From assembly GCA_017437745.1 (NCBI GenBank), contig JAFRYI010000021.1, positions 1 to 50,544 of the forward strand: DNA of 50,544 nt, written 5' to 3'. A program made the position numbers and the translations under genes. Source of the DNA: Bacillota bacterium. GTDB lineage: Bacteria; Bacillota; Clostridia; Peptostreptococcales; Anaerovoracaceae. Numbering within the stretch: position 1 is the first letter of the stretch; every line of letters begins with the position of its first letter. This document shows positions 23,912-33,210 of the stretch, piece by piece. The notes beneath the pieces are model-generated. The model was given only the letters and a program-made list of their open reading frames with translations, ran no database searches and had not been told where the DNA came from.

Positions 23912-23987
23912 GGTCTGTTAGCTCAGCTGGTAGAGCGCATGGGTCACAACCATGATGCCGCGGGTTCGAGTCCCTCACAGACCACCA
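23912..23987 (+). tRNA. tRNA-Val (CAC)
   Basis: Full cloverleaf with encoded CCA. Acceptor GGTCTGT/ACAGACC is perfect; D-stem GCTC/GAGC; anticodon stem CATGG/CCATG with loop GTCACAA, anticodon CAC. The T-stem GCGGG/CCCTC has one C50-U64 mismatch, located in the 19-base stretch that is duplicated downstream. Confidence 0.88.
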
Positions 23988-24159
23988 ATCAGAAAATGCC
24001 CACCTTCTCAGGTGGGCATTTTTGATGCTGTGGCTGTGGGGACTCGAACCCGAAAGGGCGCAGCGGTCCGGTGGACCGCTGCGGGTCGAGCACGCCGGAG
24101 CGGGCGCAGACCGGCGGACTGCGCGAAGCGCCGGACGCAAAGTCCCTCACAGACCACCA
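23969..24159. repeat. Duplicated tRNA-Val 3' end (att-like 19-bp direct repeat)
   Basis: AGTCCCTCACAGACCACCA occurs at 23969-23987 (tRNA 3' end with CCA) and again at 24141-24159. Between them, besides the terminator, is an inverted, diverged third copy of the T-arm (GGGACTCGAACCC near 24040-24052) and an 11-bp GC-rich hairpin at 24059-24083. This is the footprint left by tyrosine-recombinase elements integrating at tRNA 3' ends, now reduced to 172 bp. Confidence 0.7.
23993..24023 (+). terminator. tRNA-Val terminator
   Basis: Perfect AAAATGCCCACCT / AGGTGGGCATTTT stem plus T-run directly after the tRNA. Confidence 0.9.
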
Positions 24160-24860
24160 GATTCTTTGCGCCGCTTACTCATATATACTAATCTCGAAAC
24201 GATATAAGTGATAAACAGGATCATTAAAACCAAAACCGGAATATCGATATAATTTACGACTGCGTCAGAAAAAGGATCCAGTCTGCTGAACAACAAAACA
24301 ATTGCAGCAAAACAGCCTACTATTACAACAAGCAACCTAATAATCAGCTTTTTCTTTGATGAAGACTGTCTGCCGGAAGCTATCCCGAAAACAGCAGTTG
24401 TAATCCCGGTCGCCAAAAAACTCAACCGGACGCCATTGTTATACTGCTGACTTTTGGTCATGTCAGAGCCCTCGATCGATACTCCGTTCTGGTATTTGGA
24501 GAAGAGATCATAACCATGCGTCCGGCTCTCAAGATATAAAAACTGTGAAACAGCCAGCAGCATTATCAAAACGAAGGCCATTATCCATAATGCTGTCGTT
24601 TTTCTGCGATCTTCCTGCTGATCATGATCTGATGCGATTTTTATTGCGTATTCTGAAGGAGACGATCCATCCTTCAGTAAAACATCCAGGGAAATACCGT
24701 AAAGATCGCTGATCTCCATGCTTTTAAGTAGATCCGGATATGTTTTATTGTTCTCCCAATTCGAAAGAGTTTGTCTGGAAACGTTCAGAGCTTCGGCGGC
24801 TTGTTCCTGTGTCAGTCCGGCGGCGCGTCTCGATTCGAAAAGTTTGCTACCAATATCCAT
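24147..24860 (-). CDS. XRE-family regulator with four membrane helices
   Basis: A 237-residue protein. Residues 1-65 are an XRE helix-turn-helix (AAGLTQEQAAEALNVSRQTLSNWE). After a short linker come about four hydrophobic segments near residues 92-112, 143-162, 170-192 and 203-225, then a basic tail. Such membrane-tethered XRE proteins are common in Clostridia beside transporters or lantibiotic genes; here the divergent neighbours are an ECF sigma factor and its anti-sigma. The gene is visibly more AT-rich than the surroundings. Its last residues and stop codon lie inside the duplicated tRNA-Val 3' end. Confidence 0.87.
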   Translation of the reverse strand: MDIGSKLFESRRAAGLTQEQAAEALNVSRQTLSNWENNKTYPDLLKSMEISDLYGISLDVLLKDGSSPSEYAIKIASDHDQQEDRRKTTALWIMAFVLIMLLAVSQFLYLESRTHGYDLFSKYQNGVSIEGSDMTKSQQYNNGVRLSFLATGITTAVFGIASGRQSSSKKKLIIRLLVVIVGCFAAIVLLFSRLDPFSDAVVNYIDIPVLVLMILFITYIVSRLVYMSKRRKESGGL

Positions 24861-24987
24861 AACAAAGCAGCTCCTTTGATGTAATTGTATAGTTCGGAGA
24901 CCAACCTGTCTATCAAATATCTTTTACAAGCAAATCTGTTTGTAACATTTGCATCTGTTTCTGCAATAATAGACGTAGGAGGCAAGG

Positions 24988-25485
24988 ATGCTGTCTATTG
25001 AGGAAACATACAGAGAATATTCGGACATGCTCTACCGGTGGCTGCTTGCTAAGACCGGAGACCCGGATGTTGCCGAGGAGATCACTCAGGAGACGTTCTA
25101 TCAGGCTGTTCTGCATGCGGACAGTTATGACAGTTCGTACAGAGTATCTACCTGGCTCTGTTCCATTGCCTCCAACAAGCTGAAAGAGTATTACAGGAAG
25201 AACCCGCCCAAAGAGAATTACGATGAATTGTTCGGCTCCGGGCCAATGGAGCCTTCGGTGCCCGGTCCGGAAGACTCGGCTGTAGCATCAGCACGCAGGG
25301 CAGAACTCTACCGGGCCATACACTCTCTGCCGGAACCGGCAAGAGAAGTTGTCCACCTGAGAGCATTCTCCGACCTGTCTTTTAAGGAGATAGGCGATAT
25401 CTTCGGCAAGCCGGAGGGTTGGGCAAGGGTCACTTTTTATCGCGCCAAGGCGGCGCTTCGGAAGGAGCTTACAGAAAATGAGTGA
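24988..25485 (+). CDS. ECF-family RNA polymerase sigma factor
   Basis: A 165-residue sigma factor with only regions 2 and 4. Region 2: GDPDVAEEITQETFYQAVLH and STWLCSIASNKLKEYYRK; region 4: LPEPAREVVHLRAFSDLSFK and EIGDIFGKPEGWARVTFYRA. The linker is Pro/Ser-rich. Good ribosome site GTAGGAGG before ATG 24988. It overlaps the anti-sigma gene by 8 bp, so the two are made together. A TGTAAC sequence at about 24940 resembles ECF -35 elements and could mean autoregulation, but no fitting -10 was found. Confidence 0.92.
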   Translation: MLSIEETYREYSDMLYRWLLAKTGDPDVAEEITQETFYQAVLHADSYDSSYRVSTWLCSIASNKLKEYYRKNPPKENYDELFGSGPMEPSVPGPEDSAVASARRAELYRAIHSLPEPAREVVHLRAFSDLSFKEIGDIFGKPEGWARVTFYRAKAALRKELTENE

Positions 25486-26803
25486 AAAACTGTCATGCCA
25501 TATCGTAAAAGATCTGCTTCCGCATTATATCGACGGACTTACAAGTGAAGAGACATCGCAGGATATCATGGAGCACCTTAAGCAGTGCAAAGATTGCCGC
25601 AGTCAGTATGAAGCCATGAGCGGACGGATGCTGGAGAACGAAAAGATCACCCAGGAGCGCGATGGCAAAGAGATAGACTACCTTAAAAAGGTGAGAAGGC
25701 GCAGCAGAATTACTGCCTTGGTATTAGTCTGTGCAGCACTGTTGGTGATAGCGGCCGGAGTCCTGAAGATTTATTACATAGGCCGCCTTAATAAGTCCGT
25801 AACGGTAAGCGTCAGCATTGTAAACGGAAAAGAGATAAAGGCTTTTCCGCAGATCAATGATTCGACTCTTGTGGTTTCCGGGATAGAGTTCTCCGAAGAG
25901 AACGGCGTAGTTACAGTCGGAGTGCGGACATGTAATGCCGGTCTTAGAAAAAACAATTGGAACAGCGCTTCATACACCGCCAAAAACGATGTAAGACAAA
26001 TAATAGATGCTTCCGGGACGATTCTTTTCGAGGACGGGATACTGATCCAGGATCATGTGGGAAGGATGTTCGCAAAAAAGGTGGAATACGTGGGTGATGC
26101 GCCGGCCGTGAGCGAACTGCTTAAAGTGCTGCAGTATCCGGGAATGGCTGTGGTCTGCAAACAGGAGTTCCAGCTTGAGACTTCATCCAGACCGTATGGC
26201 ATTATACTGGACGTTGAGCCGAACAGAGTCGCTGCGAAAGACGAGTATATAAAGCATGCCTGTCTGCTGCTTGCGCTCATAGAAAACCTGGACTATGTCG
26301 AGTACCATACGTATTTGAATGAAAGCATTTATTCTGTGATCAAGGTCACTTCTGAGGACGCATTAGCGGCAGCGAAGCTGCTTGCGGCACCATATCCGGG
26401 AATGACAGAGTATTTTGCTCCTGTCCATTATGCCGAAAGCATTAAATACCTCGGAAAGTACGCAGGATTCCTTCAGCTGCTGACAGATGTGCTCCAGCTG
26501 GAGCCTCAGTCTGAACCTCTTGAAAGTCAACTGCTGAAGGAAAGGCTGAACACAGATATTCCGGAAGCTTTGGCACGACTTGGACTATCGCTTAAAGAAG
26601 ACGTTAGCGCATCAAACTCCGTAATTATGTATCAGGACGGAATATGGATCGAGACGATAGATCTCAGCAACGGCGATATGCTGACATGCATCTATGAGCT
26701 GGACGGCCGGCTGCATCAGACATCTTATCTGGACAGAGATGGCAGGCTGCTGTATACGCTTATCGAGGGCAGCGGCGAAGGAATAACGATCACGGAAATG
26801 TGA
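25478..26803 (+). CDS. Anti-sigma factor, zf-HC2 type, with large extracytoplasmic domain
   Basis: A 441-residue membrane protein. Residues ~5-45 form the zinc-binding anti-sigma domain (SCHIVKDLLPHYIDG, then MEHLKQCKDCRSQYE, ligands from Cys/His and CxxC). One transmembrane helix lies near residues 76-97 (ITALVLVCAALLVIAAGVL). The remaining ~340 residues are predicted outside and contain a DUF-type sensor region with no motif I can name; family members share this form in Clostridia. It should hold the ECF sigma factor until an envelope signal releases it. Confidence 0.85.
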   Translation: MSEKLSCHIVKDLLPHYIDGLTSEETSQDIMEHLKQCKDCRSQYEAMSGRMLENEKITQERDGKEIDYLKKVRRRSRITALVLVCAALLVIAAGVLKIYYIGRLNKSVTVSVSIVNGKEIKAFPQINDSTLVVSGIEFSEENGVVTVGVRTCNAGLRKNNWNSASYTAKNDVRQIIDASGTILFEDGILIQDHVGRMFAKKVEYVGDAPAVSELLKVLQYPGMAVVCKQEFQLETSSRPYGIILDVEPNRVAAKDEYIKHACLLLALIENLDYVEYHTYLNESIYSVIKVTSEDALAAAKLLAAPYPGMTEYFAPVHYAESIKYLGKYAGFLQLLTDVLQLEPQSEPLESQLLKERLNTDIPEALARLGLSLKEDVSASNSVIMYQDGIWIETIDLSNGDMLTCIYELDGRLHQTSYLDRDGRLLYTLIEGSGEGITITEM

Positions 26804-26832
26804 CGGATGTATGAGACGGCGATCAGTCGTCA

Positions 26833-26864
26833 AAAATCCCCGCTTCATTGAAGTGGGGATTTTG
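26833..26864. terminator. Bidirectional terminator between anti-sigma and DUF2804 genes
   Basis: AAAATCCCCGCTTC / GAAGTGGGGATTTT stem with one mismatch, A- and T-flanked, between convergent genes. Confidence 0.85.
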
Positions 26865-26866
26865 CT

Positions 26867-27952
26867 TTACCACTTATTGTGCACTTTTTCGGCGAATCCC
26901 AGGAAATCCTTTACTTCTATCGCGGTGCCGTCGTCCAGCACTGCTTTGCCGCTGTAAAGCCCGAACACCTGGTGCTGGTCGGAGCAAAGTATCTTGAAGT
27001 CCGTGCATGCGGCGCGGTCCAGTATCGGTTTAAAGTCCATCTCGAAGCGTCCGTCGTCTGACGTAAAGGTCCAGGGACTCATGTAGTCGTCCTTGCCGTC
27101 TTTCTGCGGGATGTTGAACGTTACCTCCGAAAGCTTGTGAGCCTTGCCGCCGCAGAACAACATGTTCTCCGTAGCGGCCGAGGTGTCTCCGAATCCGTAG
27201 CCTATGTTCCAGCCGAAGGGCACACGGACCGTCGTTCCGGCGCTGCCAGCCTCTCCTGCGCGGTCTGCCGGCATTTCCACCGTTCCAGAGGCGCTGCCCC
27301 AGTACCACGTGTTGTTGTAGGTCCAGACTCCGCGTCCCCAGTCCAGCACGCCGTAAGCGTCCGGACGGTCGAAATCGTAGATCCTTCCCGCGAACTCCAC
27401 CTTGCCGGAGGCCTTAAGGCAGTTGATCTTCTGGTTGTAGTAGAAGGCCGTCTTCTTTTCGGCGAAGGGCGTTACTATCACCATGGATTCCTGCTCCGGG
27501 TTCTCCAGGCGCAGCTCGCCGTCTATCGGGTTGCCGCCGCAGAAATCGTCCATGTGGAAGCGCAGCAGCCTGTGGTCTCCGAGGTGTTCGAAGCTTATGC
27601 TGTAGCCTTTTCCGGAGGTCCTAACATCGCCCTTGTCCGAGCCTGCGGGGAAGTTCTTTTTGCCCCGGGTAAGTATTCCCATGGGGCTGCTGGTGTGCTC
27701 CCAGCGCTTTTCGAAGTCCAGCAGCGATATGCTGTCCAGACCCATGTAGGAGTTGTCGTCTATCGTAAGCGCAACCGCGTAGTCGCGCGTGGTTATCAGA
27801 TAGTAGTCCCACTCCTTGATCCGCATGGCTCCTCCCTTTATCTTGGAGCGGTCGTAATCCATAAGAAGGCCCTTGGTGTAGCCCGGCTCGATAAGATGTC
27901 CGTTTTCGTCCAGAAGGGCGTGGCGCTGTTTTATCTCGTGATCGTTTCTCAT
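26867..27952 (-). CDS. DUF2804 domain protein
   Basis: A 361-residue soluble protein of the DUF2804 family, recognised by LDWGRGVWTYNNTWYWGSAS, VPFGWNIGYGFGDTSAATEN and the C-terminal FKILCSDQHQVFGLYSG. The family shares a beta-rich fold with lipid-binding/hydroxyneurosporene-synthase-like proteins, but no activity is known. The start ATG at 27952 is preceded by AGAGGTGG; a GTG at 27961 is in frame but inside the ribosome site. Minus-strand TGATATAAT at 27973-27981 is a likely extended -10. Single-gene unit. Confidence 0.82.
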   Translation of the reverse strand: MRNDHEIKQRHALLDENGHLIEPGYTKGLLMDYDRSKIKGGAMRIKEWDYYLITTRDYAVALTIDDNSYMGLDSISLLDFEKRWEHTSSPMGILTRGKKNFPAGSDKGDVRTSGKGYSISFEHLGDHRLLRFHMDDFCGGNPIDGELRLENPEQESMVIVTPFAEKKTAFYYNQKINCLKASGKVEFAGRIYDFDRPDAYGVLDWGRGVWTYNNTWYWGSASGTVEMPADRAGEAGSAGTTVRVPFGWNIGYGFGDTSAATENMLFCGGKAHKLSEVTFNIPQKDGKDDYMSPWTFTSDDGRFEMDFKPILDRAACTDFKILCSDQHQVFGLYSGKAVLDDGTAIEVKDFLGFAEKVHNKW

Positions 27953-27972
27953 GTCTGCCACCTCTTTTATCC

Positions 27973-27981
27973 ATTATATCA
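27973..27981 (-). promoter_or_regulatory. Extended -10 promoter of the DUF2804 gene
   Basis: TGATATAAT on the minus strand, about 20 bp before the start codon. Confidence 0.55.
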
Positions 27982-28094
27982 CGCGGAGAACGGCATTTGC
28001 GGCGAATATGAAAAAGCGGCGCAAATTGCTTCTTTATTCGCCCGCTTAAGTTTAGTATAATTACTGATAAGTTCAGTCTTTAAGGAGGCAGATC

Positions 28095-29372
28095 ATGAAG
28101 GATCAGAAGATCGGTACAAAATGCGTTCAGGCAGGTTACACGCCGGCAAACGGCGAGCCCCGCCAGATACCTATAATACAGTCTACAACGTTTAAATACG
28201 ACACGTCGGAGGACATGGGAAAGCTCTTCGACCTGGAGGCCAGCGGTTACTTCTACACCAGGCTCCAGAACCCCACCAACGACTACGTCGCGGCTAAGAT
28301 AGCCGCGCTCGAGGGCGGTACGGCGGCCATGCTTACCAGTTCCGGCCAGGCGGCCAACTTCTTCGCGCTGTTCAACATCTGCGAGACAGGCAGCCACATA
28401 GTAGCGTCGTCCTCCATATACGGCGGAACGTTCAACCTGATCTCCGTCACCATGGCGAAGATGGGAATAGAGTCCACTTTTGTATCCCCGGACTGCACGG
28501 AAGAGGAGCTTAACGCGGCGTTCAGGGACAATACCCGCGCGGTGTTCGGCGAGACCATAGCCAACCCGGCGCTTACCGTTCTGGACATAGAGAAGTTCGC
28601 CAAGGCGGCGCACGATCACGGAGTTCCTCTTATCGTGGATAATACCTTCCCCACGCCCGTAAACTGCAGGCCCATAGAGTGGGGCGCGGACATCGTTACG
28701 CACTCCACCACCAAGTACATGGACGGCCACGGCACAGCGGTAGGCGGAGCAATAGTGGATTCCGGAAAGTTCGACTGGATGGCCCACGCGGACAAGTTCC
28801 CCGGGCTTTGCACTCCGGACGAGTCCTACCACGGCATAGTCTACGCGGAGAAGTTCGGCAACGCCGGAGCCTTCATCACCAAGGCCACGAGCCAGCTTAT
28901 GAGGGACTTCGGATGCATACAGTCCCCGCAGCACGCGTTCTATCTTAACCTGGGACTGGAGTCCCTGCATGTGCGTATGCCGAAGCACGTCGAGAACGGA
29001 CAGGCCGTTGCGGAGTTCCTGGAAATGCATCCGGCGGTAGCGGCAGTGCATTATCCCGGACTGATGAGCGACCCCTACTACGAGAGAGCTCAGAAGTACC
29101 TCGGAAACGGCGGATGCGGAGTAGTGTCCTTCGAGATCAAGGGCGGCCGCGCGGCGGCGGAGGCCTTCATGAAGAAGCTTAAGCTTGCGGCGATAGAGAC
29201 CCACGTGGCTGACGCGCGCACCTGCTGCCTTAACCCGGCGACTTCCACCCACCGTCAGATGACCGACGAACAGCTTGCCGCGGCAGGCATCCCTGCGGGT
29301 CTGGTTCGCATATCCTGCGGTCTGGAAGACAAGGAAGACCTGATCGCCGACCTTGCTCAGGCGCTGGAGTAA
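28095..29372 (+). CDS. metY: O-acetylhomoserine sulfhydrylase / Cys-Met metabolism PLP enzyme
   Basis: A 425-residue PLP enzyme of the Cys/Met metabolism family. The Schiff-base Lys is Lys207 in [12 protein letters not shown]; phosphate-binding region [14 protein letters not shown] and IVDNTFPTP are conserved, and [10 protein letters not shown] carries the active-site Tyr and Arg. Length and the [14 protein letters not shown] insertion point to O-acetylhomoserine sulfhydrylase (MetY), which makes homocysteine or methionine from O-acetylhomoserine; methionine gamma-lyase is the main alternative. Ribosome site TAAGGAGG precedes ATG 28095; TATAAT at 28056-28061 is a probable -10. No S-box or T-box is seen in the short leader. 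Confidence 0.88.
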   Translation: MKDQKIGTKCVQAGYTPANGEPRQIPIIQSTTFKYDTSEDMGKLFDLEASGYFYTRLQNPTNDYVAAKIAALEGGTAAMLTSSGQAANFFALFNICETGSHIVASSSIYGGTFNLISVTMAKMGIESTFVSPDCTEEELNAAFRDNTRAVFGETIANPALTVLDIEKFAKAAHDHGVPLIVDNTFPTPVNCRPIEWGADIVTHSTTKYMDGHGTAVGGAIVDSGKFDWMAHADKFPGLCTPDESYHGIVYAEKFGNAGAFITKATSQLMRDFGCIQSPQHAFYLNLGLESLHVRMPKHVENGQAVAEFLEMHPAVAAVHYPGLMSDPYYERAQKYLGNGGCGVVSFEIKGGRAAAEAFMKKLKLAAIETHVADARTCCLNPATSTHRQMTDEQLAAAGIPAGLVRISCGLEDKEDLIADLAQALE

Positions 29373-29399
29373 GGATATAAATATAAAACAGAAACAACA

Positions 29400-29428
29400 A
29401 AGGACCGCGAAGCTCCGCGGTCCTTTTG
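29400..29428 (+). terminator. Rho-independent terminator after metY
   Basis: GGACCGCG / CGCGGTCC stem followed by TTTT. Confidence 0.88.
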
Positions 29429-29492
29429 AATTTCCGTTATTGTTTCCCGCCGGTCGGGATCTTTCCGCACCCGATCGGGCAGCGCGGCTGTG

Positions 29493-30410
29493 CTACAGCT
29501 TCGAAAGCTCTACGGCTATCTTTGCTGCGCAGCGTGCGTTGTTGAGAGCCAGCTGGATGTTGGTCTTAAGCGATTCGCCGCCGGTCAGCTCCACTATCGT
29601 AGCCAGCAGGAAGGGTGTAAGCGCCTTGCCGTGTATTCCTTTGGCGTCGGCCATCGCCATCGCCTGACGGATGACTACTTCCATCTCGTTGAAGTCCTTG
29701 GCGTACTCCTCGGGGCAGGGGTTTCCGATGAGTATGCCGCCTTTAAGTCCAAGGTCCGCGGAGGTCTTGATTATCCTTGCGATCTCAGCTTCGTCCTTTG
29801 CAGCAAGGTCCAGCTTGTGACCGCTGTTCCTGCAGTAGAAGGCGGGGAACTCGTCCGTGCCGTTGCCTATTACCGGCACGCCCATGGTCTCCAGGTACTC
29901 CAGGGTGCGGCCTATGTCCAGTATCTGCTTGGCGCCCGCGCAGACCACGGCTACCGGGGTGTTGCCCAGCTCCTGAAGGTCCGCGGAGATATCCATGGAT
30001 ACCTCGCCGCCTCTGTGTACGCCGCCTATTCCGCCGGTCGCGAAGATCTTAATGCCTGCGGCCGCCGCGCACATCATGGTAGAGGCGACTGTGGTGGCTC
30101 CGGTCTTCTTTTCCGCCAGGTATACCGCAAAATCCCTGCGGCTGACCTTACCGACGTTCTTGGCCTCGCACATCACTCTGAGCGATTCCTCGTCCAGACC
30201 TACTTTTATACGGCCGTCTATTAGGGCCATGGTCGCCGGAACGGCGCCTTCCTGACGGATGACGTCCTCTACCTGCGCCGCGAATCCCAGGTTCTCCGGG
30301 AAGGGCATGCCGTGGCTGAGTATGGTGCTCTCCAGCGCTACCACCGGAGCTCCTTTTTTAAGCGCTTTCGCTACTTCCGGCTTGATGTCCAGATACTTTT
30401 CTGCGTTCAT
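29493..30410 (-). CDS. psuG: Pseudouridine-5'-phosphate glycosidase
   Basis: A 305-residue enzyme that splits pseudouridine 5'-phosphate to uracil and ribose-5-phosphate, part of RNA-base salvage. Family blocks: [40 protein letters not shown] (catalytic Lys), [34 protein letters not shown] and [11 protein letters not shown]. The start is ATG 30410 with AAAGGA upstream; the frame is open far upstream without meaning because the kinase gene lies there in another frame. It is 11 bp downstream of psuK. Confidence 0.94.
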   Translation of the reverse strand: MNAEKYLDIKPEVAKALKKGAPVVALESTILSHGMPFPENLGFAAQVEDVIRQEGAVPATMALIDGRIKVGLDEESLRVMCEAKNVGKVSRRDFAVYLAEKKTGATTVASTMMCAAAAGIKIFATGGIGGVHRGGEVSMDISADLQELGNTPVAVVCAGAKQILDIGRTLEYLETMGVPVIGNGTDEFPAFYCRNSGHKLDLAAKDEAEIARIIKTSADLGLKGGILIGNPCPEEYAKDFNEMEVVIRQAMAMADAKGIHGKALTPFLLATIVELTGGESLKTNIQLALNNARCAAKIAVELSKL

Positions 30411-30421
30411 TGTTTCGTCCT

Positions 30422-31396
30422 TTATTTTACCGGGTACTTGTCCATGAATCTGAACACGTACTCCTCCGTTAAGCAATAATTGATGGTGTCCTCGGAGAGG
30501 GTGGCTATGCGTCCGCAGGCCAGGGCGTAGTGGAGCATCGTCTCCTTGTCCGCTCCGTTCAGGAAGCTGTGGACCAGACCTGCCATGAAGGCGTCGCCCG
30601 CGCCGGAAGCGTTTACCACCGGCAGACTGCAGTCTATGCCGCGGATAAGGGACGCGCCTCTTCCGAAGCTCCAGCAGCCGCGCTCGCCCAGCGAGACCAC
30701 TACCTGTTTTACTCCCCAGCGCAGCAGTTCTTCCGCTGCGTCTGCTATCTCTTCGTCCGTGCCGCAGGACAGGCCGGAAAGCGCTTCCAGTTCCATGCGG
30801 TTGGGCTTTATGAGAGTCAGTTTGCTCAGGAACGGTTTCAGCACGCCGCACTTTGCCGCGGATACGGGGTCCGCGAACACCGGGACTCGTCCGGTGCTCC
30901 CGTCAGTTCCGGCTTCCGATCCCGGGCAGCCTTCCGTCGCTTGGAATATGGCGCTCAGCTGAGCCTCGCTAAGGTTCGCATCTATTACCACGGCGGCAGC
31001 TCCGCCGATAAGCTCCGCGTTATTCTTAAAGTACTCCGCGGGTATCTCGGCCACAAGTCTCATGTCGTTGGCGGCAAGGTACATGTCGCCGTCGTCGTCC
31101 AGTATGTCTATGTAGGCGGATGTGGGAGTCTTATCGCTGCGCAGCACGCGCGAAACGTCCATTCCGGCCTCTTTGCAGGCGGCAAGCACCGCGTCTCCGA
31201 AGTGGTCCGATCCCACGGCAGACAGGAGAACGCACTCGTCCCCCTGTCGGGCAAGATTCTCCATTATATTGCGGCACACTCCGCCCGCGGAGGTGCGAAG
31301 ATGCCCGGGATTGGAGTCCCGCAGCACCGGAGCTTTGTCCGTCCTTATATGGATGTCGAAGTTGGCGCCGCCTGCGCCCACGATATATCCGTCCAT
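30422..31396 (-). CDS. psuK: Pseudouridine kinase
   Basis: A 324-residue PfkB-family kinase. N-terminal GGANFDIHIRT and TSAGGVCRNIMENLARQG bind the nucleoside, VNASGAGDAFMAGL is the catalytic Asp/anion-hole signature. Its place directly before psuG identifies the substrate as pseudouridine, giving the kinase-glycosidase pair of pseudouridine degradation. The start codon overlaps the prfC stop in TAATG, so translation is coupled to the release factor gene. Confidence 0.92.
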   Translation of the reverse strand: MDGYIVGAGGANFDIHIRTDKAPVLRDSNPGHLRTSAGGVCRNIMENLARQGDECVLLSAVGSDHFGDAVLAACKEAGMDVSRVLRSDKTPTSAYIDILDDDGDMYLAANDMRLVAEIPAEYFKNNAELIGGAAAVVIDANLSEAQLSAIFQATEGCPGSEAGTDGSTGRVPVFADPVSAAKCGVLKPFLSKLTLIKPNRMELEALSGLSCGTDEEIADAAEELLRWGVKQVVVSLGERGCWSFGRGASLIRGIDCSLPVVNASGAGDAFMAGLVHSFLNGADKETMLHYALACGRIATLSEDTINYCLTEEYVFRFMDKYPVK

Positions 31397-32973
31397 TATA
31401 TCTCCGTGGCGTCTACCAGTTTAACGTCCGGGAAGCGTTCGCGGTAGAAGTTGAGCGTAAACTGGTTGGGGAACAGCAGCAGGGGCCTGTCGAAGCGGTC
31501 GAACACCAGCATGGTGCGGCTGTCCAGGCAGCGCTTAACGGTCTCCATGTCCGTATCCTTTATCCACTGCGCGACGCTGTAGTCCAGTTCGTCCATGCGC
31601 AGCGGAGCGTTGTACTCGTTCTCTATGCGGTACTTGAACACTTCGAACTGCAGCTGTCCCACGGCTCCGATCACCACCTCGTTGTACTCGTTGTGGTACA
31701 CCTGTATGGCGCCTTCCTGAGCAAGCTGCTCCACGCCCTTGTTGAACTGCTTGGCCTTCATGCTGTCCTTTGCGGACACCTTGGCGAACAGCTCCGGCGG
31801 GAAGGTGGGCAGAGGCTCGAAGAATATGGGCTCCTTGGTAGTGCAGAGCGTGTCTCCGATCTGAAAGTTGCCCGTGTCGTAGATGCCTATTATGTCTCCG
31901 GTGATGGCTGTCTGCACGTTCTCCCTTTCGTTTGCCATAAGCTGCGTGGACTGCGAAAGCTTTATGGGCTTGCCGGTGCGGGAAAGGGTTACCGTCATGC
32001 CGTGCGTGTAGGTTCCGGAGCATATGCGGAAGAATGCCAGTCTGTCCCTGTGAGCCGGGTTCATGTTGGCCTGTATCTTGAACACGAAGCCGGAGAACGC
32101 GGGATCCAGCGGGTCCACTTCGCCGCCGTCCGCAAGCTTGCGCGGTCCGGGGGCAGGGGACATCTCCAGGAAGTGCTCCAGAAATGCCGTAACGCCGAAG
32201 TCCGCAAGCGCGGATCCGAAGAACACGGGTGTAAGCTCGCCCGCGGATATCGCCTCCGGGTCCACCGGGTAGCCGGCGCCTTCCAGCAGCTCTATCTGGT
32301 CGCGCAGGGCGCGCAGGTTGTTTATGGTTATTATGTCCTCCAGCTCCGGCCCGAACACTCCGTCCGGTCCAAGCTTAAGTGTGGTCTTTTCTCTGTAGAG
32401 GTAGACCTCGTTTCTTAAGATGTTGTATATTCCTTGGAAGTTGAGGCCGCAGCCTATGGGCCAGGTGACGGCCGCCGCGGGCATTCCCAGTATGTCCTCC
32501 AGCTCGGAGAGCAGCTCCAGGAAGTCCTTGGCCTCGCGGTCCAGCTTGTTCATGAAGGTGAATACCGGTATTCCGCGCATCTTGCAGACCGCGAACAGCT
32601 TCTTGGTCTGCGCCTCAATGCCCTTGGCCGCGTCTATCACCATTACGGCGCTGTCCACTGAGGTGAGTATGCGGTAGGTGTCCTCGCCGAAGTCGTTATG
32701 GCCCGGCGTGTCCATTATGGATATCACCTTGCCCTCGTACTCGAACTGCATTACGGAGCTGGTAACGGAGATGCCGCGCTGCTTTTCTATCTCCATCCAG
32801 TCGGAGGTGGCGAACTTAGCGTTTTTGCGCGCTTTAACAGTGCCGGCCTCGCGGATGGCGCCGCCGTGGAGAAGCAGTTTCTCCGTAAGCGTGGTCTTTC
32901 CGGCGTCCGGGTGCGATATTATTCCGAATATGCGTCTGCGGCTTATCTGAGCCGCCGTTTCTTCTCTTGTCAT
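31396..32973 (-). CDS. prfC: Peptide chain release factor 3
   Basis: A 525-residue translational GTPase that removes RF1/RF2 from the ribosome after termination. GTPase motifs: [15 protein letters not shown] (P-loop), the [10 protein letters not shown] switch I, DTPGHNDF switch II and FMNKLDRE. Domain II and the RF3-specific C-terminal part ([14 protein letters not shown]) follow, full length. AAGGAG precedes ATG 32973. It is the first gene of prfC-psuK-psuG, an uncommon pairing of translation termination with RNA-nucleoside salvage. Confidence 0.95.
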   Translation of the reverse strand: MTREETAAQISRRRIFGIISHPDAGKTTLTEKLLLHGGAIREAGTVKARKNAKFATSDWMEIEKQRGISVTSSVMQFEYEGKVISIMDTPGHNDFGEDTYRILTSVDSAVMVIDAAKGIEAQTKKLFAVCKMRGIPVFTFMNKLDREAKDFLELLSELEDILGMPAAAVTWPIGCGLNFQGIYNILRNEVYLYREKTTLKLGPDGVFGPELEDIITINNLRALRDQIELLEGAGYPVDPEAISAGELTPVFFGSALADFGVTAFLEHFLEMSPAPGPRKLADGGEVDPLDPAFSGFVFKIQANMNPAHRDRLAFFRICSGTYTHGMTVTLSRTGKPIKLSQSTQLMANERENVQTAITGDIIGIYDTGNFQIGDTLCTTKEPIFFEPLPTFPPELFAKVSAKDSMKAKQFNKGVEQLAQEGAIQVYHNEYNEVVIGAVGQLQFEVFKYRIENEYNAPLRMDELDYSVAQWIKDTDMETVKRCLDSRTMLVFDRFDRPLLLFPNQFTLNFYRERFPDVKLVDATEI

Positions 32974-33131
32974 TTTGTTTCTCCTTATGATCTGCAGCTA
33001 GTTAACATTGATCTGCCTTAATGCGGACTTGCACTTCGGCAGTGTCATTTCAGTCATAAGGATCGTCAGTAACGCATTCTCCGCCTCCTGCGCTGCAGAG
33101 CAGCCGAAACATTATATCATACAATTCACTC

Positions 33132-33160
33132 TTGATAAACCACTATATATAGCGTAAAAT
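33132..33160 (+). promoter_or_regulatory. nrdR promoter with NrdR box in the spacer
   Basis: TTGATA (33132-33137), 17-bp spacer, TAAAAT (33155-33160). The spacer holds CCACTATATATAGCGT (33140-33155), close to the NrdR-box consensus ACACWATATATWGTGT; a weaker half-match AACATTAT lies 32 bp upstream. This spacing is that of paired NrdR boxes and suggests autoregulation. Confidence 0.65.
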
Positions 33161-33210
33161 CAAAAGGATAGAAGTTATTTGTTGTGTGCCGTCAGGCAGG
33201 AGATGCAGTT

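Noticed and set aside
23796-24140. Minus-strand open frame across tRNA-Val with a RDSNPRHHGC-type peptide
   Set aside because: This peptide is the well-known artefact of translating the antisense of a tRNA; the frame covers the tRNA and its terminator.
24061-24140. GC-rich segment after tRNA-Val as an independent RNA gene
   Set aside because: No promoter; it is explained as scrambled tRNA-end copies plus a hairpin inside the duplicated site.
28000-28094. SAM (S-box) or T-box leader before metY
   Set aside because: The transcript leader is only about 30 bases, with no antiterminator or S-box motifs.
30411-30851. N-terminal extension of psuG to a 452-residue protein
   Set aside because: The extra part is another frame of psuK; the conserved enzyme starts at ATG 30410 with a ribosome site.
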